Below are positions 17,023-26,357 of a DNA stretch of 64,000 nt, piece by piece. Made by a program: the position numbers and the translations under genes. How positions within the stretch are numbered: position 1 is the first letter of the stretch; each line of letters starts with the position of its first letter. The notes beneath the pieces were generated by a model. That model was not told the DNA's origin. It ran no database searches and was given only the letters and a program-made list of their open reading frames with translations. Source of the DNA: Alphaproteobacteria bacterium (GTDB lineage: Bacteria > Pseudomonadota > Alphaproteobacteria > RF32 > CAG-239); the NCBI GenBank assembly GCA_017626035.1, contig JAGAJR010000010.1, positions 1-64,000 on the forward strand, given 5' to 3'.

Positions 17023-17478
17023 TCATAGACCTCGTGATACAATCCAAACCAAAAATCCGATGAGAACGGTATAGTATAATACGGTCCAAAGCCAATGTTC
17101 ATTTTTCAGGATAATGATGTTTTTGGTGTTGCACCAAATACGTTTGTCCATAAACAGGATTTCTTGTTCGTCTTTTTTCACAAAGAAAACACCTTCCGTA
17201 TCATCATACATCCAAGCGTTGAAAGGAGCCCACATAATATTGGGGTCGTCTTCTTCCACATAATTCAGATGTTGAGCCGAAATTTTCTTGTTCAGAATAT
17301 CAGAAAGCATTTGGGCTGCCTGTTCGGCATTACTGAACTTTTCCTTTGCATTGCAGATGTGTAACGGATAAACCGGGCGTTGGCTGTTATCCCCTTCGTA
17401 AAAAGCTTTATCGTTTTGTTTTAAGTACAAGACAATACGAGCCGCAATCAGATTTCTTTTAATAATATTCATACGCAT
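17023..17478 (-). CDS. Unrecognised small C-terminally anchored protein
   Basis: This 151-residue protein has a soluble, acidic first 125 residues and one hydrophobic segment near the C-terminus (WLWTVLYYTVLIGFLVWIV). It should be tail-anchored in the inner membrane. No motif is recognised. Two in-frame ATGs lie six bases apart at the start and neither has a strong ribosome site, so the start is uncertain. It is divergent from rlmH and precedes the HAD-like gene on the same strand. Confidence 0.6.
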   Translation of the reverse strand: MRMNIIKRNLIAARIVLYLKQNDKAFYEGDNSQRPVYPLHICNAKEKFSNAEQAAQMLSDILNKKISAQHLNYVEEDDPNIMWAPFNAWMYDDTEGVFFVKKDEQEILFMDKRIWCNTKNIIILKNEHWLWTVLYYTVLIGFLVWIVSRGL

Positions 17479-17551
17479 TATTTTTAGTTGTTATAATAAT
17501 CAATTCAATCGGTTTAAAATCTATTCTTTTTTGTCTAATTGTCAAGAGGTA

Positions 17552-17578
17552 TTGACGTTGTTGTCCTTTAAGTATAAA
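17552..17578 (+). promoter_or_regulatory. Candidate promoter of rlmH
   Basis: TTGACG (17552-17557) and TATAAA (17573-17578) are 15 bases apart, a little short, and 20 bases before the rlmH start. The leader would be very short. Confidence 0.35.
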
Positions 17579-17597
17579 AGAAAAACAGAGGTGAATA

Positions 17598-18038
17598 ATG
17601 AAAGTAACGATTACCGCCATTGGCAAATGCAAAAAAAATTCTCCGGAAGCAATGATTATTGAGGAATATGTTAAGCGTTCCGGTTGGGATATTGTCATCA
17701 AAGAAAAAGATAATTCTACACAAGAAGATGAGGCTCGTTTTCTGCAATCTTCCATTCCTCACAGAGCCAAAGTAATCGTTTTGGATGAACGCGGCGAAAA
17801 TATGAAAAGCATTGACTTGGCTAAAAAAGTTGAAAATTGGCAAATTAACGGCTGTTCGGAGCTTTGTTTTTTAATCGGTGGTGCGGACGGGCATCTTCAA
17901 TCAACCCGGGATAAAGCAGATTTACTTCTCTCCTTTGGCAAGCTGACACTTCCGCATATGTTAATGCGAGCCGTTCTCTCGGAACAAATTTACCGTATTC
18001 AGACGATTATACAGCATCATCCTTATCACAGAGAGTAA
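17598..18038 (+). CDS. rlmH: 23S rRNA (pseudouridine-1915-N3) methyltransferase
   Basis: RlmH is a 146-residue SPOUT-fold methyltransferase that modifies pseudouridine 1915 in helix 69 of 23S rRNA. It has VIVLDERGE, the knot region FLIGGADGH and the conserved end LMRAVLSEQIYRIQTII with HHPYHRE. GAGGTG precedes the ATG. In many bacteria rlmH directly follows rsfS; here two minus-strand genes have come between them. Confidence 0.95.
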   Translation: MKVTITAIGKCKKNSPEAMIIEEYVKRSGWDIVIKEKDNSTQEDEARFLQSSIPHRAKVIVLDERGENMKSIDLAKKVENWQINGCSELCFLIGGADGHLQSTRDKADLLLSFGKLTLPHMLMRAVLSEQIYRIQTIIQHHPYHRE

Positions 18039-18411
18039 AAAATCCGTATAACGGGGAACTAATACAGAAATAGCAGATAAAATGCTCGGTCATGTACTAT
18101 TGGGTACACTCCCTCACATTTTTCTTTATTTCTTATTATTTCCCTCGTTCTCCGGATTTTTTATGTTGTCTAATACAGATTGGTCGAGTTGAAAGTTTCC
18201 TCACGTACTTCTCAGGCATCTAAGTTTGTTATCGCTGTTATTTTACAGCTCAACTCACTAAGATTTTCTGAGATGTTACAGATAAAACAGTAACGTTGGT
18301 TACAGTTTTACTTAGCCATTGTACGCTGCGGTACTTTCACTCTTCAATCTTATTATATGACTCATTCTCCGAGTTTTTGTAAAAACTTGTTTTAAAAGAG
18401 GATAATCGTTC
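18037..18411. other. Gene-free region rich in inverted repeats; candidate structured RNA
   Basis: No credible gene lies between the convergent rlmH and uvrB. Four structures can be read: a 20-base imperfect stem between 18037-18056 and 18143-18162 ending in a T-run (possibly the rlmH terminator with a very large loop); a 7-bp stem between 18186-18192 and 18250-18256 enclosing a 5-bp hairpin (18234-18238 with 18245-18249); and a hairpin with 11-bp arms and one mismatch at 18284-18309. I looked for landmarks of RNase P, tmRNA and SRP RNA and found none. Confidence 0.4.
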
Positions 18412-20397
18412 TTAAGAGAATTTCATTGCCAATTGCTCAAGTTCTTTGATTTTATCGCGGTAGATGACGGCCTCTTCAAATTCAAGGTTTTGGGCAGCTT
18501 CTCTCATCTTTTTATTATATTCCCTCAATTTTTTATCAATGTTTTTGATTTCTTCCGGATTTGGAGTGTCGTCTTTGTTAAAATCGGTTTCGGTCATTTC
18601 TTTTAAGGTGGAAGAAATGCTTTTCTTAATGGTTTTAGGAATGATACCGTGTTCGGCATTAAATTTGAGTTGTTTTTCACGGCGGCGGTTGGTTTCATCT
18701 AGAGCTTGTTTTATGGAGCCGGTAATTTTATCGGCGTAAAGAATGACTTTACCTTCCGCATTGCGGGCAGCCCTTCCGATAGTTTGAATAAGTGAGCGGT
18801 TGGAACGCAAAAATCCTTCTTTGTCGGCGTCCAGAATTGCCACTAAGGAACATTCCGGAATGTCTAAGCCTTCTCGCAGCAGGTTGATGCCGACAAGGAC
18901 ATCAAAAACGCCCAGACGCAAATCTCGGATAATTTCTATTCTTTCCAGAGTGTCAATGTCAGAATGCAGATAACGGACTTTAATCCCGTTGTCATTCAAA
19001 TATTCTGTCAGGTCTTCGGCCATTTTTTTTGTGAGGGTTGTTACCAAGACCCTTTCGCCTTTGGCAATGACTTTGCGACACTCTTCCATTAGGTCGTCAA
19101 TTTGGTTTTCTACCGGGCGAACCAAGCATATCGGGTCAGCCAATCCGGTCGGACGAATAATTTGTTCGGTAAAGACGCCCCGGCTTTGTTCCAGTTCCCA
19201 ATCTCCGGGGGTGGCTGAAACAAAAATCGTCTGTCCCCGCATTTGATTCCATTCATCGAATTTGAGCGGTCGGTTGTCAACACAAGACGGCAGGCGGAAA
19301 CCGTATTCGGAAAGGGTATGTTTGCGATTATAGTCGCCGCGATACATTCCGCCTATCTGAGGAACGGAAATATGGCTTTCATCGATAAAAATCAGAGCAT
19401 TAGGCGGAAGATATTCAAACAATGTCGGCGGAGGAGCTCCGGCAGGGCGTCCGGTCAGGTATCTTGAGTAGTTCTCAATTCCTTTGCAGTGTCCGGTTGT
19501 GTCAAGCATTTCCAAATCGAATCTGGTTCTTTGTTCTATTCTTTGGGCTTCAAGGAATTTGTTTTGGCTTTTGAATTCTTCCAGGCGTTCGTTCAATTCT
19601 TCCTTGATATGAACCATGGCTTGCGATAAAGCCGGACGCGGGGTTACATAATGGTTGGCCGGATAAACGACGATTTCTTTTAAATCAGCCGTCTTTTTTC
19701 CAGTTAGAGAATCGAATTCATGGATACTTTCAATTTCGTCTCCGAAAAAAGATATTCTCCATGCCCGGTCTTCATAGTGGGCTGGGAATATGTCCAGGGT
19801 GTCTCCCTGTACCCTGAAGGTGCTGCGGACGAAGTTTTGCTGGTTTCGTTCATATTGGAGTTCCGTCAGTTTCCGGTAAATTTCTTTGGGTTCGATTTCA
19901 TCTCCGACTTGTAAAGGGATGGTCATGCTGGAATAAGATTCCACATCGCCCAAACCGTAAATGCAGGAAACCGATGCAATAATGATAACGTCGTTGCTTT
20001 CCAAAATGCTGCGAGTGGCCGAGTTTCTCATCCGGTCAATTTGTTCATTGATGGCAGAATCTTTCTCAATATAAGTGTCGGTTTTGGGAACGTAAGCTTC
20101 CGGTTGATAATAGTCATAATAGGAGACGAAATATTCCACTTTATTGTTGGGAAAAAACTCTTTCATTTCCGAGTATAGCTGGGCAGCCAGAATCTTATTC
20201 GGAGCCATAATCAATGCCGGTCGCTGGCACTGCTCAATGACTTTTGCCATAGTAAAAGTTTTACCGCTTCCGGTTACGCCGAGCAAGACCTGGTTTTTGT
20301 CGCCTCGTTCTATTCCTTCGCAAAGTTCCTTAATCGCCTGAGGCTGGTCTCCGGCGGGGGAATACGGGCTTTCTATCTTAAAGCGGTTTTGTATCAT
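18412..20397 (-). CDS. uvrB: Excinuclease ABC subunit B
   Basis: UvrB is the 661-residue damage-verifying helicase of nucleotide excision repair, the partner of UvrA and UvrC. Walker A is LGVTGSGKT (39-47), the beta-hairpin region contains [16 protein letters not shown], the DEAD-like box is FIDESH, motif VI is QTIGRAARN, and the C-terminal UVR helix pair is near 625-660. The start [20 protein letters not shown] matches the family. It is the last gene of a minus-strand run that begins with fliL, ten bases after the TPR gene, an unusual transcriptional link between repair and motility genes. Confidence 0.97.
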   Translation of the reverse strand: MIQNRFKIESPYSPAGDQPQAIKELCEGIERGDKNQVLLGVTGSGKTFTMAKVIEQCQRPALIMAPNKILAAQLYSEMKEFFPNNKVEYFVSYYDYYQPEAYVPKTDTYIEKDSAINEQIDRMRNSATRSILESNDVIIIASVSCIYGLGDVESYSSMTIPLQVGDEIEPKEIYRKLTELQYERNQQNFVRSTFRVQGDTLDIFPAHYEDRAWRISFFGDEIESIHEFDSLTGKKTADLKEIVVYPANHYVTPRPALSQAMVHIKEELNERLEEFKSQNKFLEAQRIEQRTRFDLEMLDTTGHCKGIENYSRYLTGRPAGAPPPTLFEYLPPNALIFIDESHISVPQIGGMYRGDYNRKHTLSEYGFRLPSCVDNRPLKFDEWNQMRGQTIFVSATPGDWELEQSRGVFTEQIIRPTGLADPICLVRPVENQIDDLMEECRKVIAKGERVLVTTLTKKMAEDLTEYLNDNGIKVRYLHSDIDTLERIEIIRDLRLGVFDVLVGINLLREGLDIPECSLVAILDADKEGFLRSNRSLIQTIGRAARNAEGKVILYADKITGSIKQALDETNRRREKQLKFNAEHGIIPKTIKKSISSTLKEMTETDFNKDDTPNPEEIKNIDKKLREYNKKMREAAQNLEFEEAVIYRDKIKELEQLAMKFS

Positions 20398-20406
20398 TTT
20401 GGTTCT

Positions 20407-23400
20407 TTAATTGTCTTCTTCTTTGGTATTTCGCAAAGAATCGTTATATATTTTGGCAAAATTGCTGTAAGCCGCAACATCGTTAATAACGTTGTCTATT
20501 TGTTTGATGTCGATTTTATCATCTTCCAGACGGTTCGTTAATATGTTAAATACGCTATGATATTTAGTATTTTTGAAATAAGGCATAAATTTATTGCGTA
20601 ATCTGACGATAACCGTTTCTTTGCCGGATTTTTTCAATGCGGTAGCCCAATCCAGAATTAAATTAATTTGTTCTTCGCTCAATGGTTTGCCTTCAACCGG
20701 TTTTTCAATAAGATATTTCAGATTATCCGCTGCGTGTCCCCAAATACCTCCGTTCCAATAAATTTCGCTTTTGAGGAGCAGGGCGTTGCGGCTGTAATCG
20801 TCTTTTATCAGTTCAAGGGCTTCTTCTTGTTTTCCTAAGGCTGCCAAGGCTTTTGCCCGAATGATTTTGCGATGCAGGTATAGTGTTTGCGGCAAATCGT
20901 CATTCTCTGTTTGGTCCAGAATTTGCAGAGCATTGCTGTTTAAGTCTTTGAACAGGTAAATCAAAGCCAAACGAGCTCCGACAGAGGCTTTTTCTTCCGA
21001 AGACAATATATTGTTTTTCAATTCATCGGTTAAAAGCTGTTCAGCCCTGTCCAACAAATCAACAGCCACTAAACGGTCGCTGAGTTTTTGGATTATCATG
21101 TTATAATGTTTGCTCTTTGGAGCCAGCCACTCAAAATCCTGATATAGTGCCAAGGATTTTAATGCCGGAAGATTGTCGGCTCGGTTGTTTATGTAAATAT
21201 CTTCAAACAAAGAAACCATTTTTCCCGTGATGATTTCCTGTTCTTCGGGAGTACTTAATTTGTGAAGTTTTTGCAAAGACCGCAGAGCATTATAATAGTC
21301 ATTGTTACGGACATATAATCCGGCTAAATCATTCAACAGTCCTTTGCGGAATTCTTTTTCACTCCAGACAAAACGCAATCTTTCTAATTCGTTGATGGCT
21401 TTTTCCGGTTTGACGGCATTCAGCTCTATTTCAAGGTTGGCGATTTGTTTGCGGGAAAGGGCAGCGTATTTTAACGATTTTCCTGCTGCAACCCGGCGGA
21501 ATTCCCGAATGGCATTACGCGGATACCCCTGAATCAGGAATTTTCGTGCCGTTAAATAATTGATTTCATCCTGATAATTCTTTTTGCTGTCGGTTGTTTT
21601 GAGCACATCAATAAAATTTTGAGTGGTCATGTCATCGCCGGCGGCAAGGGCTATTTCTGCTCCGGCCAGAGCTATTTTATTTTTGAGTTCGTTCGGATAA
21701 TCTTTAATCAGCGAAATGTATGAGAGCAGAACGACATTGTCTTCCGGCTGCGGTTGTTTGGCCGCGGATGCCAATGTTCTCCAGAAAATCGCTTCGTTTA
21801 ATTCAGGCAAACGGCCGAATGAAAAGTTTTCTATGGCTTGTTCATATCTTCCGGATAAGAAGTTAGCAATACCCAAAAGACCTTGGTAGTATTCTGTATT
21901 CACTTCTTGGGATTTGTTTTCCGCCATTTTGTTTAGGACGCTGAGGGCGTTGGTTCCCAAACCTTTGGCCAGATAATATTTAACCAGAAGCAAGCGGGCT
22001 TTGTCTTTTTCATCTTCTGCGGCGGAGGAAATATCTTGTTTAAGCAATTCTTCCGCTTTTATGAATTTTTCTTTTAATATTTGCTGTGGAATATCCGCTA
22101 TTAAGGACGGAAGATTTTCTTTGGTGCGGGCTATAAATTCATGCCGCTTCAAATTTTCTAAATCGGCGGAGATGTTCAGGCCTCTGTTCAGGGCTTTGAT
22201 TGTCAGACCGATATTGGAACGGTCCATGGTAACATCATGAGCTTTGAAAACCATAGCTACGCCTTGAGTAGAATCCAGCAGTTCAAAATCAGGATAGCTG
22301 TAAGCCGTTTTTAATCCGCTTTTCAGTTCGGAACTTGGAGAAACGGAAATAATATCACCGATTGCCGGGTCAATAATCGTTACGGTATTGCCTGCGGCTG
22401 TTGTCGGGATGAACAGATAAGGCCTTTTGGAACTGTCATATTGCGTATATAAAGGCATATCTTTGATGCTGTCGGAGGTGTCTTGTTTAAGCAAGTCGAT
22501 AATCCATAACAAACCTTCTTTACGAATTGACGGAAAAACGTCTTGTTTAAGTTTTAATCTTAAAACCGTTGCACTCGGATGAGGCATTTGGATTAATTCG
22601 TCGACCATTTTTGAAGTTAAGGATGTCAGTTCTTCAACGTCAACGTTTTGGCGGTGGTCGAAAATAATCCATAAATAGCCGTTTCTTTGGAAGACGGCAA
22701 GGTTGACCGGTATATTCCACGGGAAACCCAAACTGGCAACGGAATGGTCGTTGGTTTGCGGAATAAGCTGGGTGAGAGCCATTTGCTGGTTTTTGGCAAC
22801 TGTTTTTTCGGAAGAGACAATCATCGGAATTGTTTTTTGGGCGTGATCTTCTTCCAGATCATCGTTAACGGTTTTTTCGATGTCAATTACGATTTTACGA
22901 TTAACTTCAAAGCTACGGACGAGTTTTTCGGGAAAGATGATATCCAGTCCTCCGTTTTCGTTTCTGGCCTGCATAATTAATTTTGCCTGCGGATAATTTT
23001 TCAGGTTATCTGCGAGCAGACGGATGTCTTTTCCCAGACTGACAACGGTTTTTTGAGCTTCCCGGCTAATTTTTAAATCCGGTTTTTTGCTGCCGGAATA
23101 TTTAAACGCAAAACGGGCAAATTGAGGATGATTGCCGTATTCAATTTCAATGGTTTTATTTTTTGCATCTATGCCGTTTGCCGTCAAAAGGGTGTTTTGC
23201 GGTGAAATATCTATTATTAATTTGTTTTTTCGGCGGAAGTTCTTAGTACTGACCGGAAATTTTGTTGTTAAGGTAATTTGTTTTTTGTCATCGGATATTT
23301 TCGTATTCTCAATCACGTGAGAATATTTCTTTTCTATGTCGGCAGCCTGAAACGACGTAGGTTTGCTGAATGAAAGCAATACGTTATTGTCTTTTGTTTC

Positions 23401-23571
23401 GATTTCGTAATCAGTTTTCTCATCCATCGGCAGTTCAATGGATATGGTTTGTCCGATGATGTCATAACTGACGGGACCGGCTTTTGCAATTGGAGCAGAC
23501 AGGCAAAAGGCAATCAGAAACGAAGCTGAATGTCGTAAAATTTGCTTATATATGTTTTTTGCCTGTATCAA
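20407..23571 (-). CDS. Large periplasmic TPR protein of the motility operon
   Basis: This 1054-residue exported protein has a signal peptide with hydrophobic core ASFLIAFCLSAPIAKA, cut before GPVSYD. The first 480 residues are beta-rich repeats of about 90-100 residues that resemble AMIN-type domains. From about 500 to the end there are helical TPR-like repeats, with short Asp/Leu linkers and motifs such as YYLAKGLGTNALSVL and RYEQAIENFSFGRL. The TTG start has AAGGA six bases upstream. It lies nine bases after motE and ten before uvrB. The position suggests a role with the stator or flagellar base, perhaps at peptidoglycan. That is inference; the family itself is unassigned. Confidence 0.7.
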   Translation of the reverse strand: MIQAKNIYKQILRHSASFLIAFCLSAPIAKAGPVSYDIIGQTISIELPMDEKTDYEIETKDNNVLLSFSKPTSFQAADIEKKYSHVIENTKISDDKKQITLTTKFPVSTKNFRRKNKLIIDISPQNTLLTANGIDAKNKTIEIEYGNHPQFARFAFKYSGSKKPDLKISREAQKTVVSLGKDIRLLADNLKNYPQAKLIMQARNENGGLDIIFPEKLVRSFEVNRKIVIDIEKTVNDDLEEDHAQKTIPMIVSSEKTVAKNQQMALTQLIPQTNDHSVASLGFPWNIPVNLAVFQRNGYLWIIFDHRQNVDVEELTSLTSKMVDELIQMPHPSATVLRLKLKQDVFPSIRKEGLLWIIDLLKQDTSDSIKDMPLYTQYDSSKRPYLFIPTTAAGNTVTIIDPAIGDIISVSPSSELKSGLKTAYSYPDFELLDSTQGVAMVFKAHDVTMDRSNIGLTIKALNRGLNISADLENLKRHEFIARTKENLPSLIADIPQQILKEKFIKAEELLKQDISSAAEDEKDKARLLLVKYYLAKGLGTNALSVLNKMAENKSQEVNTEYYQGLLGIANFLSGRYEQAIENFSFGRLPELNEAIFWRTLASAAKQPQPEDNVVLLSYISLIKDYPNELKNKIALAGAEIALAAGDDMTTQNFIDVLKTTDSKKNYQDEINYLTARKFLIQGYPRNAIREFRRVAAGKSLKYAALSRKQIANLEIELNAVKPEKAINELERLRFVWSEKEFRKGLLNDLAGLYVRNNDYYNALRSLQKLHKLSTPEEQEIITGKMVSLFEDIYINNRADNLPALKSLALYQDFEWLAPKSKHYNMIIQKLSDRLVAVDLLDRAEQLLTDELKNNILSSEEKASVGARLALIYLFKDLNSNALQILDQTENDDLPQTLYLHRKIIRAKALAALGKQEEALELIKDDYSRNALLLKSEIYWNGGIWGHAADNLKYLIEKPVEGKPLSEEQINLILDWATALKKSGKETVIVRLRNKFMPYFKNTKYHSVFNILTNRLEDDKIDIKQIDNVINDVAAYSNFAKIYNDSLRNTKEEDN

Positions 23572-23580
23572 GGTGTGTCC

Positions 23581-24243
23581 TTAATTAATATTATAACCAA
23601 TCAGTTCATCAGTTACGGCTTTGGCTTTTTCTGACTGCATCTGCGATAAAATTGCCGATGAAACAGACGGTTTCATTTCTCCGAGCAGAGAAACGGCCAC
23701 TTCCAAATCCAGTGTGTTGAAAATACGGGCAGCGTCTTTCGGTTTCATTGTCGAATACATTTTTACTAAAGAATTGAGTTTTTCTTTTTCTTTGGTGTTG
23801 TATTCTTTAATCAGCTTTCTTAATTTGTTTTCGTATTCCCGGAGTTGCTTTAATTTCTTATCAATTTCGTTTTCGGCAACTTTCAGCTGAACGGCCTTTT
23901 TATCAATTTCACGGCTGCGTAAATCCAAAGCTTCTCTTCTTTCGGCAAGTTCCTGCAGAATCATTATTTCCGACTGAGTGAAATTCGGTTTGTTAATTCC
24001 TCTTATGTCGGCTCTGGTGTTTCCGGTGCTGTCGGTGTTATTAAGGACTTTGTCCAACTCTGCGGTTTCTTTTGTATCCCGGTCGTCGGCAAAGGCCTCT
24101 GACTGGGAAATGCTTATGGTTTGTGTTTCCTGTTTTTTGATTTCGTCAAAAACATTGTTAATGCGAACAGACAAAGTCAGTGCAGCCATAAAGATAAAAA
24201 CCGGGAGAATGCGAAAGTTTTGTTTTAATTTTTTTAGTAACAT
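23581..24243 (-). CDS. motE: MotE-like flagellar motor chaperone
   Basis: This 220-residue protein has an N-terminal membrane anchor or signal (about 12-28), a long coiled coil (about 85-160, Glu/Lys/Leu-rich) and a C-terminal MgtE-N-like helical unit with MKPKDAARIFNTLD and ILSQMQSEKAKAV. That layout is the MotE family, in rhizobia a periplasmic chaperone for the motor protein MotC. It is in a run fliL-fliM-DUF6468-motE, which supports the call. The gene symbol follows the family; function in this organism is inferred. No motA or motB is in the window. Confidence 0.8.
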   Translation of the reverse strand: MLLKKLKQNFRILPVFIFMAALTLSVRINNVFDEIKKQETQTISISQSEAFADDRDTKETAELDKVLNNTDSTGNTRADIRGINKPNFTQSEIMILQELAERREALDLRSREIDKKAVQLKVAENEIDKKLKQLREYENKLRKLIKEYNTKEKEKLNSLVKMYSTMKPKDAARIFNTLDLEVAVSLLGEMKPSVSSAILSQMQSEKAKAVTDELIGYNIN

Positions 24244-24253
24244 TTATACACCC

Positions 24254-24739
24254 TTATTTTATAGATCTGAGAGCTTTGAGCAGTTCCATTTCTGCTTCGG
24301 AACGAGAATCCTCAATCGGGAAGACATTATCTTCTACCTTTTTTGCCCCGGTTTGAAAAGTATTTTTTTTGCCGCCGAATAAAGATGCGTTTTTCGGAGT
24401 TTCTTCTTTAATGGTTCTGCCGTCGCGAATAACGTTTTCGAGCCGGTCGGCAAGATTATCCGCCCGTTCGTTAATGAACATCAGGTCATCTTTGAGGGTT
24501 TTGGCATTATCGACAACTTCTTTTAACCCTTCGGAAGAATGTTCCGTTACCGATTTTAGTTTCGGAATGGAATTTTCGGCCTTAAAGGTGGCGTCGTTTA
24601 ATGCTTCCACCAGTTTGGCAAGGCTGTTTTGATTTTGCCGCAAAAGATTCAGGTTCTTGTTTAGCTTGTAAGCATAAATCAAGGTCGGAATCAATAAAAC
24701 GATAATGCTTATGTTGATGATAAATTCAAAATTATCCAT
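24254..24739 (-). CDS. DUF6468 flagellar-operon protein
   Basis: This 161-residue protein has one N-terminal membrane helix (about 8-24), a long helical middle that reads as coiled coil (KAENSIPKLKSVTEHSSEG onward) and the conserved end SEAEMELLKALRSIK. This matches DUF6468, a family found beside fliM and motE in alphaproteobacteria and of unknown function. Its start overlaps the fliM stop by eight bases, so translation is probably coupled. A role at the flagellar base is likely from context only. Confidence 0.8.
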   Translation of the reverse strand: MDNFEFIINISIIVLLIPTLIYAYKLNKNLNLLRQNQNSLAKLVEALNDATFKAENSIPKLKSVTEHSSEGLKEVVDNAKTLKDDLMFINERADNLADRLENVIRDGRTIKEETPKNASLFGGKKNTFQTGAKKVEDNVFPIEDSRSEAEMELLKALRSIK

Positions 24740-25814
24740 TTTTTTCAGCCTTGTCTTTTACTTTAATGACAATATGTTCGGATTTGCGGCCCATGGTGCC
24801 TTTTATTAACGGAACGTCTCCGCAAATCAAGGTAATGTCTTCATTGCTGTTCATTTCCAGCGGGAGAAAAGATCCTTTATCCCATTTGGCGATTTCTCCC
24901 AAGCTGATTTCTTTTTCTTTCAGAATGGCTTTGATTTCGACATCCGTTTCCCAAAGTTCTTCCATGAGGTGGTTTTCCCAGATGGTATCGCGGCCGTAGC
25001 GTTCGCCCATAAACATTTGTAACAGCAGGTCTCTGACCGGTTCCAGTGTGGCGTAAGGAATCATTAAGTCGATTTTTCCGCCGCGGTCTTCCATGTCTAT
25101 TCTCAACCGGGCAACGATTACCGCGTTGGAAAGGCGGGAAATGGTTGCAAAACGAGGGTTGGTTTCAAGGCGGTCATAGGAAAAGTTTACGGAGGTAACC
25201 GGGTCAAATGCCGTTGATAAATCGGAGAGTATCAATTCAATCATATCTTTGACGAGGTTTAACTCGATGGTTGTATACGGGCGTCCTTCAATTCTCATGG
25301 CAGCTGTTCCGCGTCTTCCGCCGAGCAAAACATCCACGATAGAGTACACGAGAGACGAATCAACGGACATTAAGCCGTAGTTGTCCCATTCTTCAGCTTT
25401 GAAAACAGCGAGCAGGGTCGGGAAGGTTAACGAATCGATATATTCGCCGAAACGCATTGATTCAATGCTGTCCAGAGAGACTTCCACGTTGTCCTGCGTG
25501 AAGTTACGCAAAGATGTGGCCATCATGCGGATAAGGCGGTCAAAAACGATATCCAGCATCGGCAGACGTTCGTAAGAAACCATTGATGAGTTCAAAATGG
25601 CTCTGACCCCTGTTTTCATGGAGTAAGAATCGTCTTCGTCATCATCGCCGGAGTAACCAAACAGGCTGTCGATTTCTTCCTGATTGAGAATTTTGCTGTC
25701 TGCGGCATCGGCTGATGGCATGGCGGCTTGCGGATTTTCGCCGCGAACCTGAATCATGTCAGCCCAGTCTTTATCCGGAGTTTCGTTTTTTTGTTCTTTA
25801 TTTTCCTCAGCCAC
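24732..25814 (-). CDS. fliM: Flagellar motor switch protein FliM
   Basis: FliM is the 360-residue C-ring protein that binds phospho-CheY and sets rotation direction. The CheY-binding peptide ILNQEEIDSLFG sits near residue 42, after a longer than usual acidic N-terminus. The middle domain has FDRLIRMMATSLRNFT, the CheC-like fold and GRRGTAAM. The C-terminal FliN-like domain contains VEIKAILKEKEISLGEIAKW. It lies 12 bases after fliL. No fliN gene is in the window. Confidence 0.95.
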   Translation of the reverse strand: MAEENKEQKNETPDKDWADMIQVRGENPQAAMPSADAADSKILNQEEIDSLFGYSGDDDEDDSYSMKTGVRAILNSSMVSYERLPMLDIVFDRLIRMMATSLRNFTQDNVEVSLDSIESMRFGEYIDSLTFPTLLAVFKAEEWDNYGLMSVDSSLVYSIVDVLLGGRRGTAAMRIEGRPYTTIELNLVKDMIELILSDLSTAFDPVTSVNFSYDRLETNPRFATISRLSNAVIVARLRIDMEDRGGKIDLMIPYATLEPVRDLLLQMFMGERYGRDTIWENHLMEELWETDVEIKAILKEKEISLGEIAKWDKGSFLPLEMNSNEDITLICGDVPLIKGTMGRKSEHIVIKVKDKAEKNG

Positions 25815-25826
25815 GTCAGTTTTTCC

Positions 25827-26357
25827 TTATTTCTTCAGAATTTCAAAATTTTTAATGTTTAAGTTGGTTACTTTTATCGGGTCGGTTATCAGGTTAATGC
25901 GGTATTGCAGTTCTTCCTTCAGGTAGTAAAGGCTGTCGGAACCTTGCAATTCATCTTCGGTCAGTTCCAGAGTGTGGGCAATGACGGCATCGGCAATCTG
26001 AGGCATGAGACCTTCAATGATTTTTATGTCGTCAACGGTCGGAATTTCAATGCTCAAGCGGATTTGAGCAAGTTCCCTTTTTCCGTCCGCATTTTTAATC
26101 TGCACGTTTATTTCCGGAAGATCATAAAAAATAAGCAGATTTTTCTTATTGCCGTCCTCTGCGGCGGATTTATCGACCACGGTATAAGGGAGCTCTTCTT
26201 CGGAGTTGATTTTTTTGCCGGAGATGGAATAAAAGCTGACAATCAGCCCGATAACAATCAGTATCGGCAACAAAAACAACAGAAATTTTTTCTTGTCGAT
26301 GATTTTTAAATTTTCGTCGGGAATATTGTCTTCCGTATCGTTTTCAATATTAACCAT
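25827..26357 (-). CDS. fliL: Flagellar basal-body protein FliL
   Basis: FliL is a 176-residue inner-membrane protein that stabilises stators. It has a short cytoplasmic N-terminus, one membrane helix (about 26-46, FLLFLLPILIVIGLIVSFY) and a periplasmic domain with LAQIRLSIEI, the hinge PQIADAVIAHTLELT, and DPIKVTNLNIKNFEI at the end. The length and pattern are normal. It is the first gene of the minus-strand motility run, transcribed from the gap 26358-26666. Confidence 0.9.
   Translation of the reverse strand: MVNIENDTEDNIPDENLKIIDKKKFLLFLLPILIVIGLIVSFYSISGKKINSEEELPYTVVDKSAAEDGNKKNLLIFYDLPEINVQIKNADGKRELAQIRLSIEIPTVDDIKIIEGLMPQIADAVIAHTLELTEDELQGSDSLYYLKEELQYRINLITDPIKVTNLNIKNFEILKK

Noticed and set aside
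18261-18280. Short resemblance to the 5' end of E. coli 6S RNA (TTCTGAGATGTT)
   Set aside because: The matching 3' strand that should pair with it is not found and the rest of the region does not fold like 6S RNA.
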